Origin: Diploptera punctata
Taxonomy: Eukaryota > Arthropoda > Insecta > Blattodea > Blaberidae
Assembly (NCBI GenBank): GCA_030220185.1
Contig: JASPKZ010003432.1
Span: forward strand, 2,096,501-2,160,500
Direction: 5' to 3'
Length of the DNA: 64,000 bases
In this document: piece after piece, positions 1 through 11,305 of the stretch
Layout: the number at the start of each line of letters is the position of its first letter
Position numbering within the stretch: position 1 is the stretch's first letter
Notes under the pieces: generated by a model
The model's input: only the letters and a program-made list of their open reading frames with translations
Database searches by the model: none
Told to the model about the DNA's origin: nothing
Program-made: the position numbers and the translations under genes

Positions 1-180
1 ATCCATTGGCTGTGAATACTGTAAGGAGATGTTTAAGTTCAATTTTTAATAATTCAGGTTGACAAAGTTTCTTGGCGCGATTTGTCAATGTTTTGATGAT
101 ACCAAGTTTCTGTTTGGGGTGATGATTGGAGGTTTTATGAAGATATCTGTCAGTATGCATAGGTTTTCAACATTTATCAC
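1..180 (-). pseudogene. Penelope-like element reverse transcriptase fragment
   Basis: Read on the minus strand, this is an open stretch of about 58 codons starting at the K-P of KPMHTDRYLHKTSNHHPKQK. The K-P-x-H-T-D-x-Y pattern followed by H-H-P is typical of the region just after the palm (thumb) in Penelope-like reverse transcriptases. It runs off the window start, so the rest is outside. It is immediately followed at about 200 by a PLE terminal module in the opposite orientation, the head-to-head arrangement seen repeatedly in this window. No intact gene is implied. Confidence 0.7.
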
Positions 181-199
181 ACCATATATAGAAAACAGA

Positions 200-375
200 G
201 GGAGGAAGAAACAGTTCTCTTAATTGACATAACATTAGTTGACAAGAAATTATTAAAGATAAAGCTGCCTAAGCTTTGAAACCGGTATAATTAGAAGACT
301 GGATATGAGGTGAGGTATAAAGAATTTTAATTTAAATCTTAAATTAAACCTCATAGTGATTTTTCCTATAAAAGT
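200..375 (+). repeat. PLE terminal module
   Basis: It carries GCTTTGAAACCGGT (a decayed hammerhead-like core), then AATTAGAAGACTGGATATGA, then GAGGTGAGG, an AT-rich spacer and AACCTCATAGTGAT. The same order recurs at 6300, 11940, 26040, 26590, 57890 and 58340. Confidence 0.7.
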
Positions 376-499
376 TCAATAAATGAAACTATTTTCTTTT
401 ATCCAATACCACCAAGTTGTCTTTCAATTTTTCTGCCATTCTCTTCTGGCATTGGTAAAATTGAATCCCACTTCAGAGGTTGGGGTGCTTAGAAACCAG

Positions 500-790
500 C
501 GTTACATTATCCATCAATATCATCATCATCATCTCCTTTCAGGAGCATAGGGCATCCACAAAATGTCACCAACAGATCATATTCTGAGCCAACTTCTTCA
601 TTTCCCTCCAGGTCTTCCTCTTCTTTGTAGTTTCTTCAAGGATGGTTCTCTTCCATGTCTGTTTTGGTCACCCTCTTCTCCTGTGCCCAGTTCCATTTTC
701 ACTTTTTTAATTTCTTTTTGGTCAGCTTTTTTTTATAATTCTTTATGTGATATTATTTCTGGCCATTTTATACCTACTGATATGATAGGT
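500..790 (-). pseudogene. LINE 3'-end remnant
   Basis: On the minus strand short broken frames resemble the C-terminal tail of insect non-LTR elements: a basic stretch, then a tryptophan-rich segment ending near a (GAT)n simple repeat at 518-533. No catalytic motif is present. The assignment rests only on similarity of layout to the other LINE tails in the window. Confidence 0.4.
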
Positions 791-1024
791 GATAAATGAT
801 AACAAAACACCAGGAGACTCCTTAAACCTAAACTTAACCCAAATTCCAGACTATTCCTTTAACCCCTCAGCGTGGTTTGACGTATATATACGAGACCAGT
901 TTCCTCCCTTCTGTGCGGTCATTTAAAAGTCCATGCAGTACCCCTGTGCTGTAGTATTTTTAAACTATACTCTCCAAGTAACTTATTTTAGATATATATC
1001 AAATTGTGATTAATAGAATGTAAA

Positions 1025-1352
1025 CAATGAATGACCATTCTATTCTATTCTACAGTGTTCAGCCCAAGGGCAGGTCTTTCACTGCAATCATAGCATTTTC
1101 ATTCTATGCTTTGTAGCTGTACTAGGGAATTATAGGTGTGGCAGCTTCCAGTTTCTTTCACACCGGTGAATGATAATGATGATGATGATGGCCGGATGAT
1201 TTTCGGGTACCGTTGGGGCCCTAAAACTTCCTGACATTTGTCATACAGGTCAGGAAAACCCCCGAAATAAAACTCACCCAAGAAGCCTCTCCCGACTGGA
1301 ATCGAATCTCGGTCAGTTGCGTGACAAGGAGCACGCTACCTCGAGACCACAT
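1025..1352 (-). mobile_element. tRNA-related SINE (family A)
   Basis: On the minus strand it begins GTGGTCTCGAGGTAGCGTG and has a B-box-like segment (GAGATTCGATTCC). This is followed by a body with a (GAT)n stretch and an end reading CAGTGAAAGACCTGCCCTTG. Other copies are at 2338-2560 (+), 32432-32755 (+) and 47080-47322 (-). Confidence 0.8.
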
Positions 1353-1659
1353 ACCCAGTTCTAGAGTCACACAATTCGTAAGTTTTAAAATCAAATTTGG
1401 CAGTTTTATGTGAGGGAATTGTTTGCTCCTCCATAACCGTAATGATTCATCAATTACAATATCTTGATTTGGAAAGTAGAGTGAATGGAATGTATTATTA
1501 AAATAATCAGTGAAAAGGACAATTTAAAAAAAATAAAGGACATTGGAAACCAACTTGTTTTGTGTTGTCTTAAAATGAAGAACATAGAGGTCATGATTAT
1601 GCATACATAACATCTCCATACTTTGCTATCCCAAATAATATTTTCCAATTATTCCTGTA

Positions 1660-2200
1660 TAATTTATAATAATATCCTCAACTCGTGTCCAAGTCAGGGT
1701 CGGGTCGAGGGATGAGATGAGAAGAAGCCGCTATATATAGAGGTCTGTGTATGACAAGGGTGTGGCCGACCACGTCTAACGCACCTCCACAGAGGCAGAT
1801 GAACGAAATTAATGTAATGAGATGAGTATGGAGAAACGGTGGAATGAAAATGCGGCAGGGGAAGGCGGGAGAAAACCCCGAGAAAAACCTGTCCAAGCTC
1901 CGTTTCTTCCGCCACGAAACCAACATGGAGTGACCGAGACTCGATCTCGGAAACCCAGCAGTGAGGGTCTTGTATAATTTATCTCCCTCAAATCCTGGTT
2001 AATATTTTTCTTGGACTTTATGGTTATCCCCCCCCTACTGGGCACTTTGCTTCTAGTTTTCGTACACGAAGTTCCTATATAATTTCCTATTTGTGCCACA
2101 TGCCCTACCCATAGCAGCCTACGAGACTTGCAATGTTTTATTACATCTAGATTACATAGATATCACGTTATGTTCGTCTTTCTTCCAAGTTACACCTCAA
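1660..2200 (-). pseudogene. LINE C-terminal fragment split by a SINE
   Basis: Minus-strand translation around 1970-2060 contains NINQDLREINYT, the N-I-x-x-D-L-R-E signature near the end of a common insect LINE. The same signature occurs at 55754-55800 and 13290-13565. The fragment is split by a SINE at about 1673-1966. TGTATAATTTAT flanks the insertion on both sides (1654-1665 and 1970-1981) and is a target-site duplication. Confidence 0.7.
1673..1966 (-). mobile_element. tRNA-related SINE inserted in a LINE
   Basis: The minus strand has a tRNA-like head with the B-box-like GAGATCGAGTCTCGG near 1945. The body contains CTCGGGGTTTTCTCC, similar to the family A body. It is flanked by TGTATAATTTAT, showing insertion into the LINE fragment. 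Confidence 0.65.
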
Positions 2201-2337
2201 TTTCCTAATAGATCTCTCATTGAGGCGATGTGCTAACCACATATATCTTGTTGACATGTTGGCAAATAAGCGTAGGCCTAAGTGCCAATAAATAAAGCAA
2301 ATAACAAAATGAAAGGTTTAGTAAAATATGAATTATT

Positions 2338-2560
2338 ATATCTGTGGTCTCGAGGTGGAATACTGTCTTGTCATGCAGTGGGCTTTGAGGCCGAAACGGC
2401 CCATGGACATCATCTAGCTTTTATCATCATTGTTACCATCAATATTATCCCCCTGGGTGGGAAGCTACCACACCATAATTCCCTAATGAAGCTACAATCA
2501 TAGCATGAAAATTCTAAGATTACAGTGAAAGACCTGTACTAGAACAGAACACTATAGAAT
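2338..2560 (+). mobile_element. SINE family A, internally deleted copy
   Basis: It starts CTGTGGTCTCGAGGT, has TCATCATTGTTACC in the body and ends CAGTGAAAGACCTG like the other family A copies. It lacks about 100 bp of the middle. Confidence 0.75.
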
Positions 2561-2564
2561 ATAG

Positions 2565-3940
2565 TAACGAAACAAAGAATGATATAGAATGGCATCTTTC
2601 ATCGGTTAATTACAAGTTATATTTAATTGTAGATGGAGATTTCCTTATACTTTCATCAAGATATAAGTTAAAATGCATGCATTTTTTAAATTGTTGCTAA
2701 AGGTTTACTTATAATTTATAATTCTAAACTTTAATCTATTTATCCTTCATTCATATTTATAAATTAAAGATTTTCATAATTCCACACATCAGATTCACTA
2801 TGTACAATATTTATAAAAGTTGGAGAATTTAAATTTTATTTGATATAAATTCATTTATATAATTACGGAAACTTGTTGAATGGATTATCTTGGTTAATAA
2901 ACTCCCGCTGGGGAGCACCTGTGTTGGAAGTGTGCAGTACATACATTACTATTATTGCTATTATTATTATTATTATTACTAATTTTATTTTTAGTATCAT
3001 TATTATTATTATTATTATTATTAACTATTATCCCTCTATTATATTTTTTATTTTTTTTATAATTCTACACATCAAATTCGCCACGTAAATTTGTTTTAGA
3101 AGTTGGAAATGTCTGAGACATGTGATTTTTGTCTATAAACACAAGATCCACGTCGGTTTTGAAAGAAAGGTTAGTTATGAGACCACACAGTGGGACACTT
3201 TACAGATATTTCTTTTCGGAAAAATAGGGCATTCACTAGTTCGAACGAAGGGCGTAGCGGAAGAGAAAAAAAATACAAACAGTATCTCCTTTCACTAATA
3301 AGTAGCGAACTCACTCCACATGCCCCTGTCATAACATGAGGGGGAGATTTTTCTACCACAGCAACAAAAAATAAGTTCTCCAGAATGTCTTACAAACTCC
3401 GTATAGGCCTTGAAAATCATAGATGTATCAACGCGTAATGTATGGCAATCTGCATTTGGATATTTAAAAGTCCAGGAGTATCATCACGTCCTTCTGCATC
3501 TGGGAAAGGAATGCCATGTTTAAATGTCCACGCTGATGGGTTAAGGAAAAATTCTTATGGTCTGAGCAGGAATAAAACCAGACAAATTGACTGTCCTCTT
3601 GGCAACATATTTGAATTTAATGTGAGATTATTAGACTATGTTCATAACTGCTTTGGAATGTATGAGTACATAATGTTTGAAGAGAATTATTTTTAAAAGA
3701 AAAGATGGCTGTATTGACAGCATTATCATAATTCCTTGACATTAAATACTAACCAACTCTATAACCTAGATTAAACTAAGCAAACATTTACTATTAAAAT
3801 ACATGATAATATTCTGTTGAGACATTAGTCACAATATAAAATTTTAAATGTGAAATTATGAAATTAATACCTATAATATACCATATTGCTTAACTTGCTT
3901 AAAAAACCCGGTAGGCCTTTTGGAATTTATTCCACCATCA
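2565..3940. other. No gene recognised; AT-rich with a microsatellite
   Basis: No gene or known repeat is recognised here, apart from an (ATT)n microsatellite at about 2945-3032. Related sequence (ATTCCACACATCA / ATTCTACACATCA) brackets the microsatellite at about 2780 and 3062. An open frame at 3442-3696 has no recognisable motif, so I do not call it a gene. Confidence 0.5.
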
Positions 3941-3944
3941 GGAG

Positions 3945-4500
3945 AAGATAGTAACAATCTTCTGCAGAAAACAGTAACTTGAATCTGCAGAAGACAGTAA
4001 CAACCTTCCGCAGAAGACAGTAACAACCTTTTGCAAAAGACTGTAGCAATATTCTGCAGAAGACAGTAACATCATTATGCAGAAGACAGTAACAACCTTC
4101 TGCAGAAGACAGCAACAACCTTTTGCAAAATACAGTAGCAATATTCTGCAGAAGATAATAACATAATTATGTAGAAGACAGTAACAACATTATGCAGAAG
4201 ACAGTAACAACCTTCTGCGGAAGACAGTAACAATTTTCTGCAGAAAACAATAACCTTTTTAAATGACAGTAGTCTGCAGAAGACAGTAACATCATTATAC
4301 AGATGACAGTAACAACCTTCTGCCCGAAGACAGTAACAACTCTTTGCAGAAGACAGTAACAACACCCTTAAGAAGATAGTAACTGCCTTCTGCAGAAGAC
4401 AGTAATAATTTTCTGCAGAAAATAGTAACTGCCTTTTGCAGAAGACAGTAATAATTTTCTGCAGAAGACAGTAACAGCCTTCTGCAGAAAGCAATAAAAT
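3945..4500. repeat. Minisatellite, about 23-bp unit, roughly 24 copies
   Basis: Imperfect tandem copies of TTCTGCAGAAGACAGTAACA with 22-24 bp spacing fill this interval. Each unit contains the palindrome TTCTGCAGAA. The array is open on the minus strand, giving repeated Leu/Ser/Cys-rich peptides. That is a by-product of the repeat rather than a protein. Confidence 0.9.
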
Positions 4501-4504
4501 CCTT

Positions 4505-5680
4505 CTATAGAATATGGAAAAAAAAACTTTTAATGGATGATGATGATGTAATAAGTTCCAAAACCTACAATTTTTTTAAGTTTCTACCAAGTTGAGGAAG
4601 ACAGTGTCTTACAGGTATTAATTTTAGATTTAAAATGTTATATTATCAGATTCAAAATACTATATTGTAAGGAAACCTGACTTTTAACCGTAGTGGGTTC
4701 CAGTCTATATAACAGTCTAAAATGTAATTAATTTTCTATTGAACATAGAAATAATAAAACATGGTGAGGACAACACTTGGAATTTTTTCCTTGTGAAATA
4801 TCTTATTTTTGATAGAATGGAAAAATCATGGATATTAATACATTTGACACAATATAAGTATGTTACATGGTAAGAAATGAGATATTTGTTGTTAAGTACA
4901 TGTAATGCATGCTTTAGATTGGTGTTTTAGTCGGTTGTAGAATTAATAGATGTTGAAAGTCTTGAAGATGAAATTCATCATCACATTAAACAGGTAAATG
5001 AGACTTTGTACTGTATTAACCCAAATATAAGATGACCTTGAATTTAAGACGAACCCCCAAATTTTAAAGAGACTTTAAAAAAATTTCTCTTACACATACT
5101 CAATAACTTGCTATACCACTCTTTCTTTGATACACTAAATGATTTTCGGAATGAATTAGTGTTTCTAAATGTTTTCCCTTAATTTGTTGCCACTTACAAA
5201 TGTTAACTTTGGATAATCAAATTTTCTCCTCAAATGTTAACTTTAGAGAATCAAATTTTCTCCTCGCCAGAAAGGCATCAACATGAAATCAGCAACATAA
5301 TTTCTCCACAAACCAATAGGTCTGAATCTGACTTCTTATTAGCATTAATTTTAACATATGTAAGAAACTTTTCTGCTTAATTTTACTGCTAACATTACCA
5401 TTTATGTATGTCATCATCAAGGTTGTGTTTACTGCAGATATTATTCTGGCTTTCCTATTAGCTATTGACTACCATATATTCAATTTTTCTTTATTACCAT
5501 ACATCCCTCCATGGGGCAAGGATCATCCCTTGAGGAAGTTGCTTAACCAAGCATGGTTTAGTTATACTAATTTCCCTACAGGTGTCAATGAGTGACAGGT
5601 GGTTAGTTCATCACCTCAAAGTGACATCTAGAAGACAATCAAAGTATTACTTACTTGGATGGGAAAGGAAATTTTTCATT
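4505..5680. other. No gene recognised
   Basis: AT-rich unique-looking sequence. A short tandem duplication of about 34 bp (AAATGTTAACTTTRGAKAAT...) lies at about 5197-5263. CCCAAATATAAGATGACC at about 5020 resembles the ends of some DNA transposons but has no visible partner. Confidence 0.5.
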
Positions 5681-5682
5681 AG

Positions 5683-6290
5683 AGGAGTCAATTGGCTCAG
5701 GTGGTAGCATGCCTGCTTCCTGACTAGTGGGCCTAGGTTCGATACCTGGTGGAGTCAAAAATTTGACTTGTTAAATTAATTAAAAAGGTCCCGGGTTCGA
5801 GTCTCAGTCTAGGCGAAAATTTTTCTCTTCTAATATAATTTATCCTTCTGTGAGAAGTGTTAAATTAATAATAAAACCATCAATAGAAGCCCTACTGGCT
5901 TTATAAAGTAGTGTTAAATTCCCAATAAATGTCTTCTTAACTAAGAAGCCGCCATTTGCAAAGATGGAAACAAAGGTTTTAAAGCATTTGGCACGAGGGA
6001 ATTACAACGTATGTAAGAGAAAAATTTGTGTCTAGATCGCAACTTGCCTTGGTAGCTCAGTTGATAGAGCATTTGGCCCAGAAAGCCAAAGGTCCTAGGC
6101 TCGAGTCTCGGTTTAGGCGAAAATTTTTCTCTTCTAATATAAGTTTAATTAATTTAATTGAAACATTTTTGGTCTCGGGATCAGGAGAGATGGTAGTGTA
6201 CAATTTTTAATTGCAAGATTAAGCACCAGATTCCTGCATGCAAACCTCTCCACAGTACGTATGTTGAGAAGGCATATGGTACTGTTGATA
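5683..6290 (+). mobile_element. tRNA-like SINE (family E) interrupted by a tandem SINE pair
   Basis: A tRNA-like head (TTGGCTCAGGTGGTAG then GGTTCGATACC) at 5690-5757 belongs to the same family as 62185-62400. That copy continues uninterrupted into GTGCACAATTTTTAAT and TATTGAGAAG. Here the continuation appears only after about 6165 (GTACAATTTTTAATTG, TGTTGAGAAG). The intervening 400 bp is a dimer of another SINE (B-box CGGGTTCGAGTCTC at about 5791 and a full head GGTAGCTCAGTTGATAGAGC at 6051). This is a nested insertion. Confidence 0.75.
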
Positions 6291-6295
6291 ACTGT

Positions 6296-6735
6296 TGAAC
6301 TTTTATAGGAATAAATCACTATGAGATTTAATTTAAGATAAATTAAAATTTTTCATATCTCTCCTTATAACCAGTCTTCTAAGTATATTGCAGTTTCAAA
6401 ACCTTGGTGGCCTCACCTTCAGTACTATCTTGATGACTGATGTTATGTCGATCGGAAGAACTACTTCTTCTTCCCTCTGTTGGTGGACCGATGAACCTCT
6501 GGATCAAGTTAGAATCTGCGGGAATTTCAAAGTTCATAAGTTTTTCTTTCTTGTTTTTCTGAATGTGGATTTTTTCCCAAACTGTGGGTTCTTTTTGTTT
6601 TTCTATTTGTTTAATTAGACTAGCTTAGGATTCAATTAGATGAATCAAAAGCTAGTCTAATTAAACAAATAGAAAAACAAAAGGAACTCACAGTTTGGGA
6701 AAAATATCCACATTCAGAAAGACCATAGTTTAAGG
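6296..6735. repeat. PLE foldback (inverted terminal pair with EN fragments)
   Basis: Arms at about 6536-6625 and 6645-6727 are reverse complements. They encode the end of a PLE endonuclease domain (KPKEL-TVWEK-like). The left flank has the terminal module (CACTATGAGATTTAAT, then CCAGTCTTCTAAGTATATTG). A decayed hammerhead-like core (CTGAAGG...GGTTTTGAAACTG on the minus strand) lies at about 6390-6425. Confidence 0.75.
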
Positions 6736-6739
6736 TTTG

Positions 6740-6835
6740 TCCCATAGGATTTTTCCATCCTAAAAATTCCATTGACTCCAGCCAGGTTTGGTATTGCAAC
6801 CCTTGGAACAAGAAACAAGGACCTAAGCCACTAAG
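6740..6835 (-). mobile_element. SINE family C fragment
   Basis: GGATTTTTCCATCCTAAAAA followed by CCAGCCAGGTTTG and GCAACCCTTGGAACAAG matches the head end of family C copies at 18080-18170, 45385-45470 and 23480-23545. Confidence 0.65.
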
Positions 6836-7274
6836 CCTGATATATTCAATTTAAGCCAGGTGTTATCTGACTGATGTTGCACCATGCCTGCTGACAACTA
6901 TATACTTTGCAACATAAAACATTAACCCCACCAGCTGCCAGCTGTATAGCCTACTGAGCAGTGTAAAAATATTGATTCTACTTGGTCTGTTTTCTAGTTA
7001 GCTAATTTAAGATGAGTCATAGTAATTATATATCAGAAAAAAGGTAGTCTTACATTTGAGAAAATACAGTACAATTCTTAACAGATGTTGTTAAAGTTAA
7101 CATTATTGCACATAGATGTCTTCGCTAGTAACACTACTTGCATAACATTAAAGTAATGGTTTAAATCAGAGGTTTCTAAACATTTTTGATCATTGGATTT
7201 AAAAAAAATTCACAGATCTTCAAATGAATCCTGTTATAATAAAATTCCATATTTGTATTATGTAACATGGACTG

Positions 7275-7585
7275 TACCATGCAATAGTCTAATGGTCTAA
7301 GACATCATGCCTTGGTGCAGAGCTGCAGGACATGCTTTGGTTCTAATTCCCATAGGGGAAGAAGATTTCTTGTGAAATTTTGGCCATTGTGGGACTGAGG
7401 AATTTGAGTAACTACAATAAATTGTGGATACAGGTTGAGAAAACTAGCTATAATGGATGGGGACTTGACATGCTGACCACATTTCTCCCCCATACTTGCT
7501 GGATAATCATGCACCTCTGTAAATGGCACATATGGATGAGAGGTTAGCAGGCTCTTCTAGGCTGTCGTGCCATGGAGTTTAATAA
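7275..7585 (+). mobile_element. tRNA-like SINE family D
   Basis: It contains GGTCTAAGACATCATGCCTT, the B-box-like GGTTCTAATTCC and a body with GTGGGACTGAGGAATTTG and AGTAACTACAATAAATTGTG. Other copies lie at 20005-20575, 37135-37440, 45062-45372 (-) and 48620-48995 (-). Confidence 0.75.
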
Positions 7586-7929
7586 CATGGACTGTAGATA
7601 ACAATGTATTTATATATATCCTATATTGTCTGCTTATGGTATTGTATCATTTGCTTAAAAAACTGCAGTATTAATGTATTATTTATTTTAATAATATACA
7701 ACCTCTATATCCCCTGATAATATTATAGGTGGTTCCCTAGTGAGCCATGGAGCACAGTTTTGGAATCACTGGTTTATATTTGGATTTTAGGTAAATACCT
7801 ATTTACTTCCCTTGAAGGTGAATAAAAATAATTTTTTATTCATATATTTGTAAAAAAATTGTTAAATTGCAAGCATTTCATGAGGCATAAAATTGTCTGA
7901 AATTATTTTAATATTTATTCTTACATTTC

Positions 7930-8412
7930 CTCCTATAACTACTTACTTTTTTTTTTATTTTACCTTATTCAAAACTGCAATCATAACTTCTTCATTTTCT
8001 TCTTCTTCTACTTCTCCTCCTACTTCTCTTTCTCTTGTTTCTCCTTCTAATGTTCCTTCTTATTTTTCTTCCTCTTTTCCTTCTTGTTCTACTCCTCTTT
8101 TATTTCCTTCTTTTCTTCTTTCCCATTCTATATCTCATTCTCTTTTTCCATCCCCTTTTTCTCCTCATCCTCCTTCTTGTTCTTCTTCTCTTCCTTCTAT
8201 TTCTCATTTTCCTTTTCCTTTTATTCCTCCTTCTCTTTCAATTCTATCCTTCTCTTCTCCTTCTTCTCTTTGCTCTTCTCCTTTTTTTTACTTTTCTCCT
8301 TCTATTTTTTTTTCCTTTTCTCTTTCTAATTTTTTCCTTCTCTTCTCCTCCCTTTATTTTTCTCTTGTTTTCTTTATTTCTGATTCATATTATTCTTAAT
8401 CTTCTCCTTCAT
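7930..8412 (+). repeat. About 480-bp polypyrimidine (CT-rich) tract
   Basis: The plus strand is nearly free of G and consists of irregular TTCT/TCC runs for over 400 bp. It is open in more than one frame, giving Ser/Phe/Leu-rich peptides, only because pure C/T sequence contains no stop codon. It is a simple-sequence tract, not a gene. Extreme strand asymmetry of this kind can form triplex DNA. Confidence 0.9.
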
Positions 8413-10016
8413 TAAGGCCTATTCTGACTCAAAGAGAATCTCTCCATTTTGTTCTGGGAACAACCCACATCACTATAGACTTTGGTTTGCAATCTAAGAT
8501 CGTCTCATTATAATATTCTAGTTTGTACATAATAAGTGGTCATACCAAGCATTTTTATTGGAAATATTTTTTTCATTTATGTTAAATATTTTTTAGTCTG
8601 CTTCTAATTTCATTATTATTTACTTTATCAAGAATAGTGAGGTTGTAAATTGTAATCTTATTCTATGTTTTGAATATATTAGAAACTAATTCAAATAAAT
8701 GTGATATTTGATGATAATACTTCATTAGTATCAGAATGGCCATAATACAGTATAACTACTAATTCTTTGGAAAACTCTTATGGCAGTTCCGAAGATCCAG
8801 GATTGAATGAATCAGTTCCTTTCAATTACACTAAGTACACTAGTAATACACTAAGTCATTTGGTTAGTATGACATTATCCCTTAACTCTAGTTTTATTTT
8901 TTTTAACTTGATTTCATTACTTCTTAGTTTGTTACTCAGTTATCTTCACAAGACTAAATGGACTCCATCCAGACCCTATACAAAAAAAAAGTTCTTTTTT
9001 CTATCTGGATTCCATACGATACTAGCCAGATCCAGTAGCTGATACAGCAATAGTAATAATAATAATAATGATAATTATATATAAAAAACATGGGAAAGGA
9101 TTGTCAGGAGGTAGTTAGTCTAATTTCAACTTATATCTTCACAGAATTAAAATATTTAATTCTCCCATGTTTATACTTAAGTGAACCAAACAGTATAAAC
9201 AAGTGAGGAACACCTATTGAATCGCAATAAACAAAACTCCAGGAAACAACATATTGGAGATATTGTATATTTGAAGAAAAATAATGATGATATCATATCT
9301 TGTCATTGGATAAAATATAAATATTAATAAATAGTCGAAACATTAATATGTTCCTGTGATCTCACAAGGAAGCTTTCAGTAAACTCACATTGGTACTTAC
9401 CTGCTAAAAAATTGATAGTATCATCCATTTTCTATATAAAACTCTTGCATCAAAATTTACCTGCAGTGAATAATTGAAAGGCCCTAACTTAAAACCTGGA
9501 AAGTGTTGTGTCTAAACTGTTTGGAAAGTGGCAGTTGGACATCCCATATTAGCTCCACTACTTGTAGCAGAGGCAACCCATCCTCATTATTTATCAACAA
9601 CAAATGTAAACAGGAGTGGCTTATATTGATGGAGTGATCAAAGCACAAATTCTTTTCGTATCATGCACTACAAATAATCATGTTTATGCCAGTTTTAAAA
9701 ACCATCGGCACTTGAACCCCAGACCTTCCAGCTTAGCATATTGGCTTAATTACCACTATTAACAATAATAAATAGTAATAATAATAATTGTTATAATTAT
9801 TATAAAAGTGTAATAATAAAAAATAAAAAAGTAAGTTGAAAAAAATATACAAGTTGTCTTGCTTATCTTTTTTAAACTGAAGGTAGTGCATTAAGCTTTT
9901 ATTTAGTTGTTTTCACATATTAATAATTTTGTTTATTAGTTTTAATTTTGCATGTTGATTTAATTTTGTAGTTAGTTTTTATGTATTTTGTTTTGTTTGT
10001 TTCATGTTTGTTCCAG
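8413..10016. other. No gene recognised; AT-rich
   Basis: Apart from (TAA)n stretches at about 9048-9068 and 9765-9790, nothing identifiable. It lies directly upstream of the first candidate Crtc exon, so it is probably intron or flanking DNA. Confidence 0.5.
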
Positions 10017-10067
10017 AACCACCTTTCAGTGCCTCTAGTGAACACAACGTACCTTCATACTTGCAAG
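10017..10067 (+). CDS. Candidate 51-nt internal exon (possible Crtc exon)
   Basis: The stretch is preceded by a T-rich tract ending TTTGTTCCAG and followed by a good donor, GCAAG|GTTAGTT. It is 51 nt, exactly 17 codons. In phase 0, the phase of the three firm Crtc exons, it reads NHLSVPLVNTTYLHTCK. With two leading bases it reads PPFSASSEHNVPSYLQ, which is also open and arguably more protein-like. Only the phase-0 reading joins directly to the exon at 21839. I cannot match either peptide to a known CRTC region, so membership rests on strand, order, phase and splice sites alone. Confidence 0.35.
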
Positions 10068-10335
10068 GTTAGTTAATGCATGAATAAAAAACATTATTTT
10101 ATAACTCAGAATTGCTTTTATTATTTTTATTTTAACAGGCTAATTTACTTCTGTGAGGTTGGCCAGTCTCAGAATTTGAAACTGTGATCTCCAAAACAAA
10201 TCTGAAAGATATTCTCTTACCCAAATTACTGAATTCTTTTTCTTGTTAAATCTCTAATAAATAAAAATTTTAACATTCTTAAACCAAAATCACCTCATGT
10301 TTTGCATCTTTTCTTAGACTAGTGTCTAAGTATCA

Positions 10336-10634
10336 ACCATTTCATGCTGAAACCTACCTTGAAATTTCTTTCAGAGAAGCATTGTGATGTGCAAAGGCCA
10401 TGTCAAAAAAAAAATTGTCATTTTTAACTGCAACATCCTGTCTCACTTCATTCAGCTCTTACTGATGCAGGGAGACCATTTGCTCCATGCAGAGGGTTGA
10501 CATTGTTTGATTGTGGCTTTGATTTATGTGCTTTTCAGTTAAAAACGTGGATAATTTTTTGGAGATGGCCTTGGTACATCACAACACTTCTCTGGGAAAA
10601 AATTTCAAGGTAGGTTTCGGCATGCAATGGTTAA
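10336..10634. mobile_element. Foldback MITE
   Basis: Arms of about 95 bp are reverse complements. The left arm has CTGAAACCTACCTTGAAATT and AGGCCATGTC. The right arm has GAGATGGCCTTGG and AATTTCAAGGTAGGTTTCG. The ends are ATTTCATG / CATGCAAT. No coding sequence was seen. Confidence 0.75.
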
Positions 10635-10654
10635 TAGTTCCCTTGTCAGTAAGA

Positions 10655-10735
10655 TACCAGTTGAAAATGAGAAAAAAATTTCTTGAAACTTAGTTCTGGA
10701 AAAGATACAAAATATGAGATGAGGTGTAAATAAAA
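10655..10735 (+). repeat. PLE terminal module fragment
   Basis: CAGTTGAAAATGAGA, CTTGAAACTTAGTTC and AAAATATGAGATGAGGTG occur in the order of the PLE ends at 32115 and 63590. Confidence 0.6.
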
Positions 10736-11094
10736 TCTGATACATTTAATACTTGTTATATAGTGTTACTTCCTAAAAATACCTATTAAAATCACATGTT
10801 CATATGAATATCAATTTCTCTGTTCATGGCTATAACACAAGAGAAAAATTTGTATGTGAGTCAGAATATCAGTCTTTTCATTATATTTCACAATAGACAT
10901 AAATATATAAACTAGCAATGTCATATTGCTATTGGATTTAGTGAAGCAAAAAGCAGATGCCGATGTTTTTTCGCATTAGCATTTTGGAAGTTTGGGTTCT
11001 GCTTAAACTTGGAATTTCATATTAGTATAGAGTTTATTTGTAGATTGATTTGGTAATTTAGATATCACCTATTTTTTCTTTGTCTCTCTTTCTC

Positions 11095-11305
11095 TCACAG
11101 GAACATGTTTCAGCAGACATTTTCATCATTCTAACCCAGAAACCATCTTTTATTAGGTCTTGAATATTCTCTCCATCTGATGGGCAGATCACGAAACCAC
11201 CAGAGGAAGAGAATATGAAAGACTTCTGTCGGTAACACAGCAGTCAATTTCTGACTGAGAATGATGGAGATGTCTACCAAAATATGTTTCAGATGAAAAA
11301 GCAAA
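11095..11305. repeat. Small PLE-type foldback, degraded
   Basis: ACATGTTTCAGCAGACATTT on the left pairs imperfectly with AATATGTTTCAGATGAAA on the right, with mirror-image CATCATTCT motifs. It resembles the other PLE termini but is old. A polypyrimidine tract and CAG precede it at 11099, yet no sensible exon follows. Confidence 0.45.

Noticed and set aside
3927..4494. Repetitive Cys/Leu-rich proteins on the minus strand
   Set aside because: Direct translation of the 23-bp minisatellite; no start, splice or conservation evidence.
3920..4500. CRISPR-like array of short repeats
   Set aside because: The repeats are contiguous with no unique spacers, and the genome is eukaryotic.
5015..5080. DNA transposon end (CCCAAATATAAGATGACC)
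   Set aside because: No matching opposite end or target duplication found nearby. A similar orphan end occurs at 47545.
7893..8415. Overlapping 81-168-codon Ser/Phe/Leu-rich open frames
   Set aside because: They lie in a C/T-only tract, where stop codons cannot occur; open in several frames at once.
11099..11160. Possible exon after CTCTCTTTCTCTCACAG
   Set aside because: The following sequence is a degraded PLE foldback arm, and no acceptable donor or conserved peptide is seen.
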